Source: Strongylocentrotus purpuratus
Lineage: Eukaryota > Echinodermata > Echinoidea > Camarodonta > Strongylocentrotidae
DNA length: 64,000 nt
Direction: 5' to 3'
Assembly (NCBI RefSeq): GCF_000002235.5
Contig: NW_022145606.1
Coordinates: 51,332,333 to 51,396,332, forward strand
Both the position numbers and the translations under genes were made by a program. The notes beneath the pieces were generated by a model, which saw nothing but the letters and a program-made list of their open reading frames with translations, ran no database searches and was not told the DNA's origin. Below are positions 1-10,772 of this stretch, one piece after another (positions within the stretch are counted from its first letter, which is position 1; the number at the start of each line of letters is the position of its first letter).

Positions 1-154
1 CTAATGGAGGTCATTGTAATAAATTTATTATATTCTCTTCCTCTCGCTCGGTCCCTCTATTTATCCCTATTTCTCTCTCCTTCGTTCCTATTTTCTTCTC
101 TATCCCTTCCTTCCCGCTCTGTCTTTCCCTCCCCCTTCCAATCTACCCCTCCCT

Positions 155-204
<50 letters not shown>

Positions 205-234
205 ATCTCTCTTGATAAATTGTTCTTCCTACAG
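1..234 (+). other. 3' end of the intron before TRIM gene 1
   Basis: A CT-rich tract runs from about 40 to 215 and ends in TTCCTACAG at 226-234, a good 3' splice site. The same layout, a CT tract then TTCTTTCTACAG then GTC, precedes the other two paralogs at 45105 and 55389. An ATG at position 4 keeps the frame open through this tract, but the encoded stretch is Ser/Leu/Pro low complexity. I therefore read it as intron and not as protein. The upstream 5'-UTR exon of this gene lies outside the window. Confidence 0.7.
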
Positions 235-252
235 GTCAATACTCCGATCAGT

Positions 253-2070
253 ATGGCGGCGAACTTTAGCTCTGCAGAAGACATCTGTGAAGGAGAGAAC
301 TGTGAGGCAATCACAGATGTGACGTACTACGTGAAGGAGAAGAAGAAGCTCTGCGATGACTGTGCCTCCAAAGGGGGATGCATCGGAAAAGCAAGAAAGG
401 GTGGGTCCATTCTTTATTGTGAGAAGCATGATGAAGAAATCAAACTATATTGTAAAAAACATGGTGTAGCAGTGTGCCATTTATGTGCAATGATAGATCA
501 TCGTATGCAGTCTTGCGTGCAACAGGATATAAAGGGTGTGATCATGGAAAATATAGCTAGTCTAACCACTCTGAAAGAAAAGGCAAAGGATAAATTAAAG
601 CTTTGTCGAGTTTATGGAGATCAGATTCGCCAGTGTAGGAAAGACACAGACAGCCATCTACAAGCTTTGAAAGATGAAGTTGATTCGGTAATCAATGAGG
701 CGATCCAAACAGACAGTGACAGAGAGAAGGAGGATGCTGCAAAAATCAACCAGGAGACTGATGAGAAGAATCAGAAACTTCAAGTGAAGATTCAGAAGAT
801 CATTGACGATATTCGAAAGAACGATGAGGAGAGAGAGAAGCGACTTAAACTAAACCGTACAAATGCAGAAAGAAGACGAGAACCAATCGACAATAAGCAA
901 CATTGTCTTCAAACAGAAATTAAGAACATCGCTAAAGAGAAAGAAAGAAAGATTGGTGAGTTGGAGAACGCATGGAAGGATGACACAAAAACCACGGAGA
1001 ATACAATGAAGACACTTGACAAAGTACTCGAGGATGATAAAAATATCGTCAAAGATGGGCATCTCGTGAAAACATCAGTTAGTGATGAGTTAAAGAAGCG
1101 ACTGAATGAGGGTGAGGTGAAACAAATCACCAGTACCATATCGGATGTGAGGTTTGTGAAGGGTGCTGCGAGAGAGAAGTATGATGGGAGGATTGATGGG
1201 TATGATGGGGAATGGAAGCTCATTGATACAATCAATGTCAGTGATAAAATCGCATTCCCGTACATTGTAGGATGCATTGGTGAATACAATGTGATCATTA
1301 GAGATAGAGCATCAGATAGGCCTTACACGTATATGTTAGATATGAACACTAAACACACTGAGAGAGTGATAACCGGTAGTGATACATCATGGGTTGTCTC
1401 CTGTGCATTGCTGAATGATGACAAGGTGGTATGCGGTAAATGGCGTAACGGGTGTACAGGGGACAGTTTGAATGAATCCATCAGTGTGTATGACAGACAA
1501 TGGAAGTACATCAATGACGTCACAATACCAAGAAACACAACGCGTGATGGCGCATGGGTGTATGTAGCTGTTGACCAGGATGGGATGATCATCTCTGCTG
1601 AGAGAGGTCAGTCTAAGATATACTTCATCAACCCAGCTGATGGTAAGATCATGAATACCGTCACATGTAAACAGAATATAAGGATGTGTGGTGTACTATC
1701 ATCAGGTCACATCATCGCTCGACCCTCACCAGCAGATCAAAGAGTGTTCATCATCGACAGACAGGGTGCTCAAAGGGAAATCCCCCACAGTGATGCAATC
1801 CTGAATGCCTGCATCGATCCTATGACAGACGACCTCTACGTCGTGACATCAGATGATGAGTACAAGACGTGTGTGATTGATCAGGTGATGAGTGGGGGTG
1901 ACATGAAGAAGAAAAGAGTAGCATCATTCCTTCTATCAACTAGACTGGACTCACGGGTATATAAGAAGTTTCACATTGTATCATCTCGCGTTATGATGAC
2001 GTCATCAGGAAAACTGATTGCTAGCGATGGAGAAAACATTCTCGTATTCAAAAACAGATTCACCCTCTAA
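253..2070 (+). CDS. RING-less TRIM-like protein, B-box/coiled coil/propeller (paralog 1)
   Basis: Encodes 605 residues. The start at 253 is chosen because the same MA(A/G) start, 18 bases after the TACAG acceptor, is shared by all three paralogs. Residues 12-43 hold a Cys-rich first zinc region (C12, C17, C34, C37, C43). Residues 56-83 fit the B-box 2 spacing C-x2-H-x7-C-x7-C-x2-C-x4-H. Residues about 95-310 are Lys/Glu-rich and strongly heptad-like, a coiled coil. Residues about 314-605 carry repeated strand motifs (DGYDGEWKLIDTI, ISVYDRQWK, RVFIIDRQGAQREI, DLYVVTSDDE) like the NHL-type beta-propeller half of TRIM proteins. No RING finger is visible, so direct E3 ligase activity is not supported. 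Known relatives act as cytosolic adaptors or regulators, often in innate immunity; that role is inference here. The reading frame is intact. Confidence 0.9.
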   Translation: MAANFSSAEDICEGENCEAITDVTYYVKEKKKLCDDCASKGGCIGKARKGGSILYCEKHDEEIKLYCKKHGVAVCHLCAMIDHRMQSCVQQDIKGVIMENIASLTTLKEKAKDKLKLCRVYGDQIRQCRKDTDSHLQALKDEVDSVINEAIQTDSDREKEDAAKINQETDEKNQKLQVKIQKIIDDIRKNDEEREKRLKLNRTNAERRREPIDNKQHCLQTEIKNIAKEKERKIGELENAWKDDTKTTENTMKTLDKVLEDDKNIVKDGHLVKTSVSDELKKRLNEGEVKQITSTISDVRFVKGAAREKYDGRIDGYDGEWKLIDTINVSDKIAFPYIVGCIGEYNVIIRDRASDRPYTYMLDMNTKHTERVITGSDTSWVVSCALLNDDKVVCGKWRNGCTGDSLNESISVYDRQWKYINDVTIPRNTTRDGAWVYVAVDQDGMIISAERGQSKIYFINPADGKIMNTVTCKQNIRMCGVLSSGHIIARPSPADQRVFIIDRQGAQREIPHSDAILNACIDPMTDDLYVVTSDDEYKTCVIDQVMSGGDMKKKRVASFLLSTRLDSRVYKKFHIVSSRVMMTSSGKLIASDGENILVFKNRFTL

Positions 2071-2401
2071 ATATAATCCTTTTGATTGCAATGTTCCATG
2101 TTCACTACGTATATCCATGTATGTACATAAACATATGGTATTGCTATCATCACTAGCCTCCCAATATGCATGTGTGTTATAACATCATATACAGGATAGA
2201 AAATGTTCACATAGATCAATGAATTGTTTTTAATTATTTCTTTATTTCATAGAAAAGTATAGCATTCTTGAAATTGTATAAGTACCATTAAAGTAACCAT
2301 AACCAGGTTCAAGCCAGGTTTGTGCAATGAATAATAGAATACAAAAAAGCAAGAGAACTTTAATACAAAGATGCAATAATGAAATTCGAAATATAGTGAC
2401 T

Positions 2402-2782
2402 TTAAAGGTACTATGTCTTATTTGCAGGCCCAAACAATGAGAAGATTAAATTACAACGGCATTTGAAAGATAATACTAATTTAGAACTTCCCTATTCAAT
2501 CAGTTTAATTTTATCCATCACAAGAAGTGAGTTATTGAAGTAGACAAATGCTCATGTACCCTTTACAGCTAATTTTTATGTTTGTTATTACCAAAGAAGA
2601 AAAAAAGCCAGTCAGTCACTGAATATTGTCTGACAGTCTAGCCAGTAAACAGGTTTCCTTGCATAAGTTGAATATCAGGACACTGCTAACGTCTAAATTT
2701 CACAGATAGGACATACATGACATATTCATAATTCCTGCAAAGTTCTACAGAATTTGAAATTGGCTGCAAAAGGAAACTTTAA
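2402..2782. mobile_element. TTAA-flanked non-autonomous DNA element (MITE), copy 1
   Basis: The flanks of genes 2 and 3 read straight through this point (GTGACTTTAGGAGAAA), while gene 1 carries about 380 extra bases bounded by TTAA at 2402-2405 and 2779-2782. The left end reads AGGTACTATGTC. A second copy at 25482-25944 ends in GACATAGTACCTTTAA, its inverse, so the family has terminal inverted repeats. TTAA targets are used by the piggyBac and Kolobok superfamilies; I cannot choose between them. The right tip of this copy is shortened by a few bases. Confidence 0.65.
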
Positions 2783-3332
2783 GAGAAACTATAACACTAT
2801 CATTAACAAAATATAACAATGCTATAGGATGCAGAGTTTCCTCATCTGTCAAAAGACTATTGCAATTACAAAGGCTTATAACATCTGATAATTCAAATTT
2901 AGACTTTTCATTTCCTCTGTTATATGCTGATCTAGGTCATTGTAGTAAATGACTTTCCCCTCTCTCTCAAGCTTTTTCCATAGGAGAGCCCTCTTCATTT
3001 TTTCTCTTTCCCTCTCTATCTTTAGCCTTCTTCTACATTATGCCAAATGATCTGTCACCAATCAACTGAGAATTAGGATGAAATAAATGTTTCTAAAAAA
3101 AGTTGCACAGTATTCTATCAAGAAGCTATTAACATCACACATGCTTATACATATAACAAATACATATAAGCTGCACTACAAGGAGTATGTGTACAATTTA
3201 ATTTGTTTTCTTGTTCTTTTGCTTGTTTAAGTTCGATTTTATGAGATATGTTCATCTATATCTTTATTGACCATTTACAGTGAATGATAATTTACCCCTT
3301 CAATACTAGACTACATGTATATCATCCGTTTA
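2783..3332. other. AT-rich 3' flank of TRIM gene 1, no gene seen
   Basis: This stretch aligns by eye with 47440-48020 and 59060-59567 behind the other paralogs (shared phrases such as GATCTAGGTCATT and GATCTGTCACC). It is part of the duplicated gene module. No open frame of interest and no clear poly(A) signal close to the stop codon were seen. Confidence 0.5.
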
Positions 3333-3386
3333 GAGCCAGAAGGGAGTAAACTCTGAGTATGTACTAAGCTAATGCCCTTATGGCTC
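3333..3386. repeat. Conserved 54-base hairpin, single copy (gene 1 flank)
   Basis: The arms GAGCCAGAAGGGAGTAAAC and the 3' arm around TGCCCTTATGGCTC pair imperfectly around a loop containing GAGTATGTACTA. The identical design occurs five times in tandem behind gene 2 and once behind gene 3, and is better preserved than the surrounding AT-rich DNA. Confidence 0.6.
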
Positions 3387-5335
3387 CATAAACACAACAT
3401 GTACACTGTATACGCTCCTTTATAGGCGCATGTACATAGCTGCATTACTACACATGTATAGGAATATTCGTTTAAAAAACTCAAATTTATTGTGTGTTTT
3501 GTTTTCAGCTGGAGAAATCGAATCATTTGTTTTATATAGTCATGCATTGATTGTATATATTTTCTGTTAGACTTTTTGTTATGTAAAAGTAGTTTGAAAA
3601 AAGCGATGCTAAAATAATAAAAACAAGTTGCAGAGAATTTTTATTTTATGTAAAAAGCTGTATTATACCAAACATTTGTATGTTTCAATTTGTTGACTTT
3701 TTAATTTGTTATAAGATATATTGATATATGTACTCGAAACGTATATTCATGGATTGAATGACATAACAATGTAATGTGTTGCAAAGTCTCGTTATCTATC
3801 GAGAAAATAATTGCATTCAAACTTGTATTCTTTGAAATGTATAAAGCAGCATAATACGTATTATTTGTAAGATTCAACACGGTTGTTTTTATATTTTTTG
3901 TATGAGACAGGTTAACCTTTTATATGTAATTTTATTGCCAGAACAAATGATATAATGTTGAAACGAGTTGTAGTCTTGTTGTATAACACACTCACAAAAG
4001 GTAAATAGCTGTATTTAACAAAGTTTCTGCAACATTCTATTTTTGTTCTTCATTTGTGTATGAGATAACTTCATATATGTACTCAAGTAGTATATTTGTT
4101 AGAATAAATACATGTAATGGGACAATGATACAGGTTGTAAAGTATCGTTATCTATCAAAAAAATATTTACATTACAAGTTTTCTCATGATAATTATGTAC
4201 ATAGGAGCATAATACCCAGTATTTGTAAGTTTTAACTTTGTTGATTTTACAATTTTCTATAAGAGATGTTAATCTTTGATAAGTAGCATGACTGTAGAGA
4301 TGACGTAACAATAACAAAACAAGTTTTTAAAATATTGTATTTGTTATAGATCATCCCACTTAAGACATGTAAATAAATGCATTTCTTGTTGTAACATCCA
4401 ATTTGTTGACTTATCAATTTTGTTGTGTGACATGTTGATATATATATTTGATAGATTTCATAATATAGCAATACAAACAAGTTGCATAGTCTCCCAATGT
4501 ATCACGAAATTATTCACATTAAAAGTATGTTCATGATATGTTTTATAGCTGCATAATATTTGTAAGATAACGCTGTGAGACATGTTGATATATATATATA
4601 TATCCAAGAATTTTATTTGATAGATTGCATAATTTAACAATAAAAAAAGGTTGGATAGTCTCTCTATCTATCAGGAAATTATTCACATTAAAAGTATGTT
4701 TCATATCTGTATAATACCCAGTATTTGTAAGATAAGGCTTCGTTGATTTTTAATCTAATAATTGTTGGTGTGTATTATGTTACTATATATATCCGACAAG
4801 TTTGTTTGATAGAATGAATAATGTAACAATTAAAACGTTGCAAAGAGTCGTTATTTATCAGGAAAGTAATGACATTGTTTACCCATTATGTGAGTATCTT
4901 CATAACACCAAGTATTCGCAAGACATATGATTTCATAATTTTGCTATGAGAAATATTCATCTTTGCAATATTTTGATAGAAGGGATGTAAAATAATGAAG
5001 TAAGTTACAATGTTTTTTTTTATCCATCTCACACACACACGCAATAATGTAGATCTCTGCATTATATTCTACTCCAATCCAATAAACAACTACTTGCAAT
5101 CATTAAATCTCCTTAGCCAGGCGAAATTTTTTGTTAGTTTTATTGTGTTTTTTCAGTCATATTATGTTTTTGTCAAAGGAGGAGGATTTTTTGTGATTCG
5201 TTGGAATCTACAATAAAAATGTGAATTGTTGCATGAGTTTATTTCTTGTTTGTTTATTGTGTTTGTTTGTTTGTTATGGTATGTAGTAGATTAATTCAAA
5301 TGAAAATGCTATACAATGAAATAAGTTACACAGTT
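3387..5335. repeat. Degenerate tandem repeat of about 200-240 bases (gene 1 flank)
   Basis: Recurring phrases such as TTTGATAGAATGAATAATGT, GTCTCGTTATCTATCA, CATGATATGTACATAG and ATACCCAGTATTTGTAAG return roughly every 200-240 bases. Copies have drifted and carry indels. The same repeat fills 48470-50330 and 59700-61250, so it belongs to the duplicated gene module. No coding potential was seen. Confidence 0.6.
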
Positions 5336-5339
5336 GTGT

Positions 5340-5760
5340 TATCTATCAGGAGACCATGGCCATCGATATATGGAAATAGCTGTAGCACAGAATATCAAAG
5401 TATGACGTTACAGTTGTCAAGGTTTCTGGTTCGAAACAATGTCGTGCTCAATAAAAGGTTGGTGATCACCCAAGCACCAACCACTGAATTTGCCCTGCTC
5501 CAGGAGGCAGCAGGAAGCTTGAATGATTTCACGCTGATCCTCATACGCATGCTCTGACTGTTGTTTAGAATCGGTAACTTCACGACAAGCGAATATGACG
5601 TAAGCACTTCGGTACTCTTTACTGAGTACTATTGGAAACCATGGAAATCCATATTTAAAAGATGACTATGAAAAGGCGCTGTCAATTTTTACCCAGAATA
5701 CAGTAAACCGAAATGATCGTGTACAAATGTTTTTGTGAACAAAATAACAACACCTTTTCA
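5340..5760 (+). other. Conserved block in TRIM gene flank, possible exon relic
   Basis: Aligns by eye with 61262-61690 behind gene 3, but is absent behind gene 2. In both copies one plus frame reads (V/M)ITQAPTTEFALLQ, preceded by NN(V/F)VLN. The shared peptide resembles the ITQAP-type motif of receptor tyrosine phosphatase domains only loosely. The copies differ by indels and stops outside this short stretch, so a dead exon or a non-coding element are both possible. No function is assigned. Confidence 0.35.
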
Positions 5761-6110
5761 CATGTATGCCATGACATCTCATCTTGGGGTTATTTGAAAA
5801 GACTTAATCAGTTTGACATTACCAAATGTGGAATAAAACAAATTGTAAAAATTGTTAAAACTAAGCAGATGAATATACTTCTTGTATTGTGAAGTCACCA
5901 AGCAATTTTCCATTGGTTATAAACATCTTTGTCATTGGCAAATTGGCTTTATGCTTGAAACATGTCGTAAACATCTAAATGATTGTCAGTTTAGCTATTC
6001 AGCAGAGATTTAACAATTAAAGACGCTTGGAAGAAAAATTGGATGAAAAATAAGTTTTAAAGTTATGGGTTTGGTACAATATTTTTAAAGGGTTGGGGGA
6101 ATCGACGGTT
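5761..6110. other. End of gene-module 3' flank
   Basis: AT-rich sequence with a close relative at 40330-40640 (shared TGACATTACCAAATG, GTTTATGCTTGAAA and TTTTTAAAG then a GGG run). The second copy lies in module U4, where no TRIM gene is present. No gene was seen. Confidence 0.5.
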
Positions 6111-6206
6111 GAGAGCGGAAAAGAAGTGAATAGCAGGAGAGTGGGAGACAGAGGGGAAAGAGAGAAGGAGAGAGAAAAGGAGAAAGAGGGAGAGAAAGGA
6201 AGTAAC

Positions 6207-6237
<31 letters not shown>

Positions 6238-6270
6238 ACGAAGGTGAGAAAGGAACTAATATAGAGAGCA

Positions 6271-6308
<38 letters not shown>

Positions 6309-6323
6309 TGAAGAGAGAGAAAG

Positions 6324-6377
<54 letters not shown>

Positions 6378-6500
6378 ATAGAGCAACAGACGGGGAAGAG
6401 ACAGAGAGAGAGAGTGAAAGATGAAGAGAGGGATAAAAGGGATAAAGAAGGAAAGAGATGGGGAAAAAGGGAAAGGGAAAATAGGAGAGGGAGGGGGGAT
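6110..6500. repeat. GA-rich microsatellite tract
   Basis: Long runs of (GA)n with a short (TA)n block near 6325 and a G-rich stretch. Open frames on either strand here are Arg/Glu or Ser/Leu low complexity and are not genes. The tract joins the gene-1 module to the first promoter-like module. Confidence 0.85.
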
Positions 6501-6552
6501 AATTAATGGTCAATAATCATAATAAGAAAAATGCTTTTGTAGAATGGATGAA

Positions 6553-9041
6553 GCCAATGAGGAGGCACCAGTGAAAAGGGGAGAAGGAAAGGGGGTGCGC
6601 AACATGTACTTGGGTACATGCCATTCAGCTAAATGTTCATACATGTTATTATCAAGATTCGTTATCGTGAGAACTTTGAAATGACCTAAAAACCGAATTC
6701 TCAAGGAACACTAGTGCAAGACATGAAATCACATAAAAACACTGCACTCAACGCCAGTGAAAGAAAGACAAATATTGATTTGTTTTTTTACCCGAATCAA
6801 ACAGATAATGTACTTTAGATTATTATATATACCTCAACTAATCTGCTATACTTACATTCCACAGCGATGGCCTTACATGGGCAAAGGTTTTTTCCACTCA
6901 CTATGTCTCTAGCATGGAAGAACACGTGATCCAAAGTTTGTTAGAATTTCAGGATCTTTCTTACCCTTATGAAAACATCAATCTATTTACTCTTCCCTTT
7001 CTACCTTGGATAGTGTTTTTTTTCTTTGTATCTGGGTAATAAGTTATACAAAGGGTTTCGAACTGAAATACATTGTGTGTTTGGGCGACAATTACTTTTC
7101 TCTGTCTACTTGCCATATTAATGCACTGTATGCATGCATGAGTGAAAAATGCCAAACATTTGTGGGCAAATTTGTGTCAAGTTGAGCATCAGTTTGACGT
7201 GGGAAGGCACACAAAAAGACGCCATCTTGATTGGCACCTAATACACATATTACTAGAGGTTGGATGAACTGTTCTCCTTCAGACAAAGTTTTAATCATTA
7301 AATGGACAATTAGCCGATCAACTTTCTTTCGGACATCACATTGCAAAGGTTAAAGTCGCAAGACACTGGTAATTAAGGTAAGCTGTAGATAATATGTTGG
7401 TCATTTTGCTGTGAACAAGGTTGGTGTCATAGAAAGAAGTGGATGAAAAAAATAGGTAATTTTATAATAAACGGAGAAACAGTTGTATGCATGTGGGATG
7501 GGTTATGTTTGTCTTTAGTTAGACGAGGGAAGATGAGAATACAAAGTAAAAATCAACTAATATTTTGTTTTGTAATGTTCTTTATTGTGTTCATTCAATA
7601 CATCAAATCAATTCATACATGTACATCTGTGTTACATTATATCATTCAATACATAACATCGAATCATACATCATTTAACTATATAACATAATGGGGGGGA
7701 AAAAACCCGCACAGAGTATAATCAATCTTAGTAATATCGAATGCAGATATAAGTTGTTCTGCCCCCCCCCCCCTCCCATAGTTTTTTTGTTTTGTAATAT
7801 TCTTTATTGTATTCACTCAATAAATAATATTAATTCATACAAATTGTAATATATAACATATTGGAAACAATTACAGAGTACAAAATACAGTAATCTCAAT
7901 TATATTGAATGAATTAATATTGTTATAACCCCCCCCCCCCTCTATATTTTGTTCTGTAGTAGGGCCTACTAGTATCTCTATTACATATTATAATTTATAA
8001 CATATTGGAACAAAGTACAGACTACAATCAACTCAGTTATATCGAATGAATAATATGAAATAAATATGATCGATATCTTCTTCTATATGTCTCTATCTCT
8101 CTCTATGTCTCTATCTCTCTCTTCCTTTCTCTATTTCTCACTGCCCGAATTTCGTCATGATTCGGGCAGCATAGTTCCCGAATATAACCTTATTTATTGT
8201 ATTCTATATGTAGAAATGAAATTTATGCCATAACAATCTTTTCCCACTTACTTGCTCTAGTTCTCAAAAAATTGATAGTCAGGACGATTCCTGACAACGA
8301 GATGAGTGAATATGATGCCTTGCTCGCTTGCTCACAATATTTTGAATCCATTATATTTTTGGGTGAGAGGCTATTACACGAAAATATGCCCATACGTGTG
8401 TACTAGGGATGAAAAACAAATACTCTGATGATTTTTGTATTATGGTGACGTGAAACAATGGAATCAGAGACACCTGGAAGGAATATTAGATGGAAAAGAA
8501 CTTTTAAGCTGTTGGTTTGTGGGTAATGTGTGTGAAAAAGCGATACTAGGGGAGTGGGGGAGAAAGTGGAAGAGAGAAAGAAAGAGAGAGAGAGAGAGAG
8601 AGATAAAGTGGAGGAAGAAAGGAATTAATAATATAGAACGAGATAAGAGGAGGGAGAGGGAGAAATAGAAATAGATAAAGCAATAGAGGGGGGAAAGGGA
8701 GAGAGGGAAAGATGGAGAGAGAGATTGGGAAGAGAGAGAGAGATAGAGAGAGAGAGTTAGAAAGAAATATATAAAGCAATAGAGGGGGAAGAGAGAGAGA
8801 GGGAAAAAAGGAGAGAGAGATAGGGAAGAGAGAGAGAGGAAACAAATATATAAAGCAATAGAGGGGGAAGAGAGAGCGGGAGATTGGTGGTGATAAGTAA
8901 AATATAGAAAAGGGTAGAGGGATAAAGGGGATACAGAAGGAAAGAGATTAGGAAAAAGGGAAAAGAGACATGAAGACAGGGATGGGATAATTAAAGATGA
9001 ATAATCATAATAAGAACAGTGTTTGTTTAGAAGGCATGCAG
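6553..9041 (+). repeat. Module U1 of the tandem promoter/5'-exon array
   Basis: The module starts at the CCAATGAGGAGGCACC block. Its order is: a conserved region with CACAGCGATGGCCTTACATG (6862); a TGACGTGG element at 7195; an exon-like block ending AATTAAG with splice donor GTAAGC at 7378; the hairpin CTGCCCGAAT/ATTCGGGCAG at 8141-8169; a GA tract at 8570-8880. The same order precedes TRIM genes 2 and 3, where donor and hairpin fall in the presumed first intron. No TRIM coding exon follows U1 directly. It could be an orphan promoter copy or a distant alternative first exon of a downstream gene. Confidence 0.6.
8141..8169. other. Conserved intronic hairpin of module U1
   Basis: A perfect 10-bp stem, CTGCCCGAAT with ATTCGGGCAG, around a 9-base loop. 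Equivalent hairpins are at 35064, 37227, 41960, 44159, 52116 and 54619 in other modules. The stem is better kept than the loop in most copies. Confidence 0.7.
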
Positions 9042-9374
9042 CCAATGAGGAGGCATCAGTGAAATAGGGGAGAAGGGGAGGGGGAGGGGTGTGCAAGGTG
9101 TACTTTAATTGGTACATGCCATTCAGCTAAATGAACATACATGTAATTATCAAGATTCGTTATAGTGAGAACTTTGAAATGACTTGAAAACCGAATACTC
9201 AAGGAACAATAGTGCAAGACATAACATCACAGAAACACTACACTCAACGCCAGTGAAAGATTGATTTACCAAACCAGTTTGTTACGCTTTCAGGATCTTT
9301 CTTACCCTTATGAAAACATCGATTTATTTACTCTTCCCTTTCTACCTTGGATGGTGTCTTTTTCTTTGCATCTG
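9042..9374 (+). repeat. Module U2, left part
   Basis: Begins with the CCAATGAGGAGGCATC block and runs to CATCTG at 9369-9374, where the 25 kb element is inserted. The module resumes at 34464 with the same CATCTG followed by GGTAATAC. Uninterrupted modules (for example near 43115) read CATCTGGGTAATAA. Confidence 0.75.
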
Positions 9375-9697
9375 TATGGTGGCCCTGAAGGGACATCGCG
9401 AAAAGACTAAATCGTGAAAAATATGCGATAAAATTCACGATATCGTGAATTTTATCGCATATTTTTCACGAAGAAATTCACGAAATCGTCAATTTCTTCG
9501 TGAAAAGTTCACGATAAAGTTCACGATAACACGATATCGTCAATTTCTTCGTGAAAAATATGCGATAAAGTTCACGATAAAATTCACGATATTCGTCAAT
9601 TTTATCGTGAACTTTATCTTAAACTTTTTTCTCCTGGCTTGGGCGCTTCGTAAACAAAACCAGCCCTAGCTTGATTGAAGACGAATAAATATTATGA
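9375..9697 (+). repeat. Left terminal inverted repeat, outer part, with palindromic subterminal array
   Basis: After the 45-base terminal block come about 240 bases built from CACGATAAAGTTCACGATAT-type words in both orientations, which can fold extensively. The mirror array is at 34215-34445. Such subterminal word arrays are typical transposase-binding regions in large DNA transposons, but binding here is inference. The repeat continues beyond the BEL/Pao-type insert at 16768-17096. Confidence 0.75.
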
Positions 9698-10772
9698 TGT
9701 AAAGGCACTTCATACACCGTGCGGTTGTAATTGTCTATTTGGCATTCCATAATTTTATCGTCTGCGAAGATTGTAATTTTTGGCCCAAAACTGGGGCACG
9801 TTATGGCGATGGAAAAGGAATTGCATCGTTAATCGGCATATTATTTATGCCTGCCTGAGACTTTGGTAACAAGTGGCACAGTGGTAAGCATAAATAGAAC
9901 TTTTAGGTTTAATTTCAAGAGAATCGCTCAGTATGCATACAGCAATCAGTGTTATTTTACTGTAGAACTTCAATAGCTCGTGTATCAGATTGATGCATTG
10001 TACGCATAGTGTGCAGGTCTTTGTGTAGTACTATAATTATGAATATTTGTTTGTATGGAAATATACAAAAACTCTTAATCAGTATCGAATTTATTGTGTA
10101 ATGATAACTCAACTAGATTAAACTCAAACCTCAGTCCTGAGGAAATAAGCACTCAAATACGCCAAAACTTGATATAAGATGGTTGACATTACATTTATTG
10201 CTCACATAACATTTCTGCAATTACATTGTCTATTTAAGCTGTTTTCGACACCCATTGTATACAGTTAAATACGTTTACAAATATTCCTTATTTGTAGGAT
10301 ATCAGTTTAGAGTTTACTTCTAATTTTCACAACACTTAGTGTATTAAATACTGGACAGTATTGCTATTATGATAATTTAAGTCCAATTACTTTAAATTGA
10401 AGTTAATTGTTATTCACCTTAGTATAATGTTTAGACTCATAATACAGTGGAACCTCATTATTAAAGGCACTGATGTGGCAGACTTTACCTATAACAATGT
10501 ATCTTCTCTCGTCCCAAGTGCCTCGTTATAATGCAGTTGCACTGTAACATGCTTTGATATGATGATATACTTATGTTGGATTTTGTTCATTTGTTTGTTT
10601 GTTTATAGTTTTTACGGGAATCTAAGGAACAAAGTGAATCAGCAAGCCAAAGAGTCAGCTTTGACCATGATGAAGAGACTAGATTCAATAAAGCTGTTTT
10701 GACTATTGTTTACCCAGTATGAGAACACGTGCGAGCTTTCGTTTGTTTGTCGTCGTAGTCCGGGCAGGCACA
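9698..10772 (+). repeat. 5' LTR of the BEL/Pao-type fossil
   Basis: A direct repeat of 1,075 bases with the right-hand copy, with TG at its start and CA at its end. No difference from the 3' LTR was found on reading. Confidence 0.9.

Noticed and set aside
4-252. N-terminal extension of the first TRIM frame through the CT tract
   Set aside because: Low-complexity Ser/Leu/Pro ahead of a clear TACAG acceptor. The paralogs start at the ATG after the acceptor.
8464-9117. 217-codon minus-strand frame and similar frames at 35592-36191, 37548-38140, 42289-42848 and 50250-50902
   Set aside because: Products of GA/CT microsatellites; only Ser/Leu/Pro/Phe low complexity and not conserved between modules.
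9445-9669. 74-codon frame in the left inverted repeat
   Set aside because: Arises from the palindromic CACGATAAAG words; the mirror array at the other end does not keep the frame.
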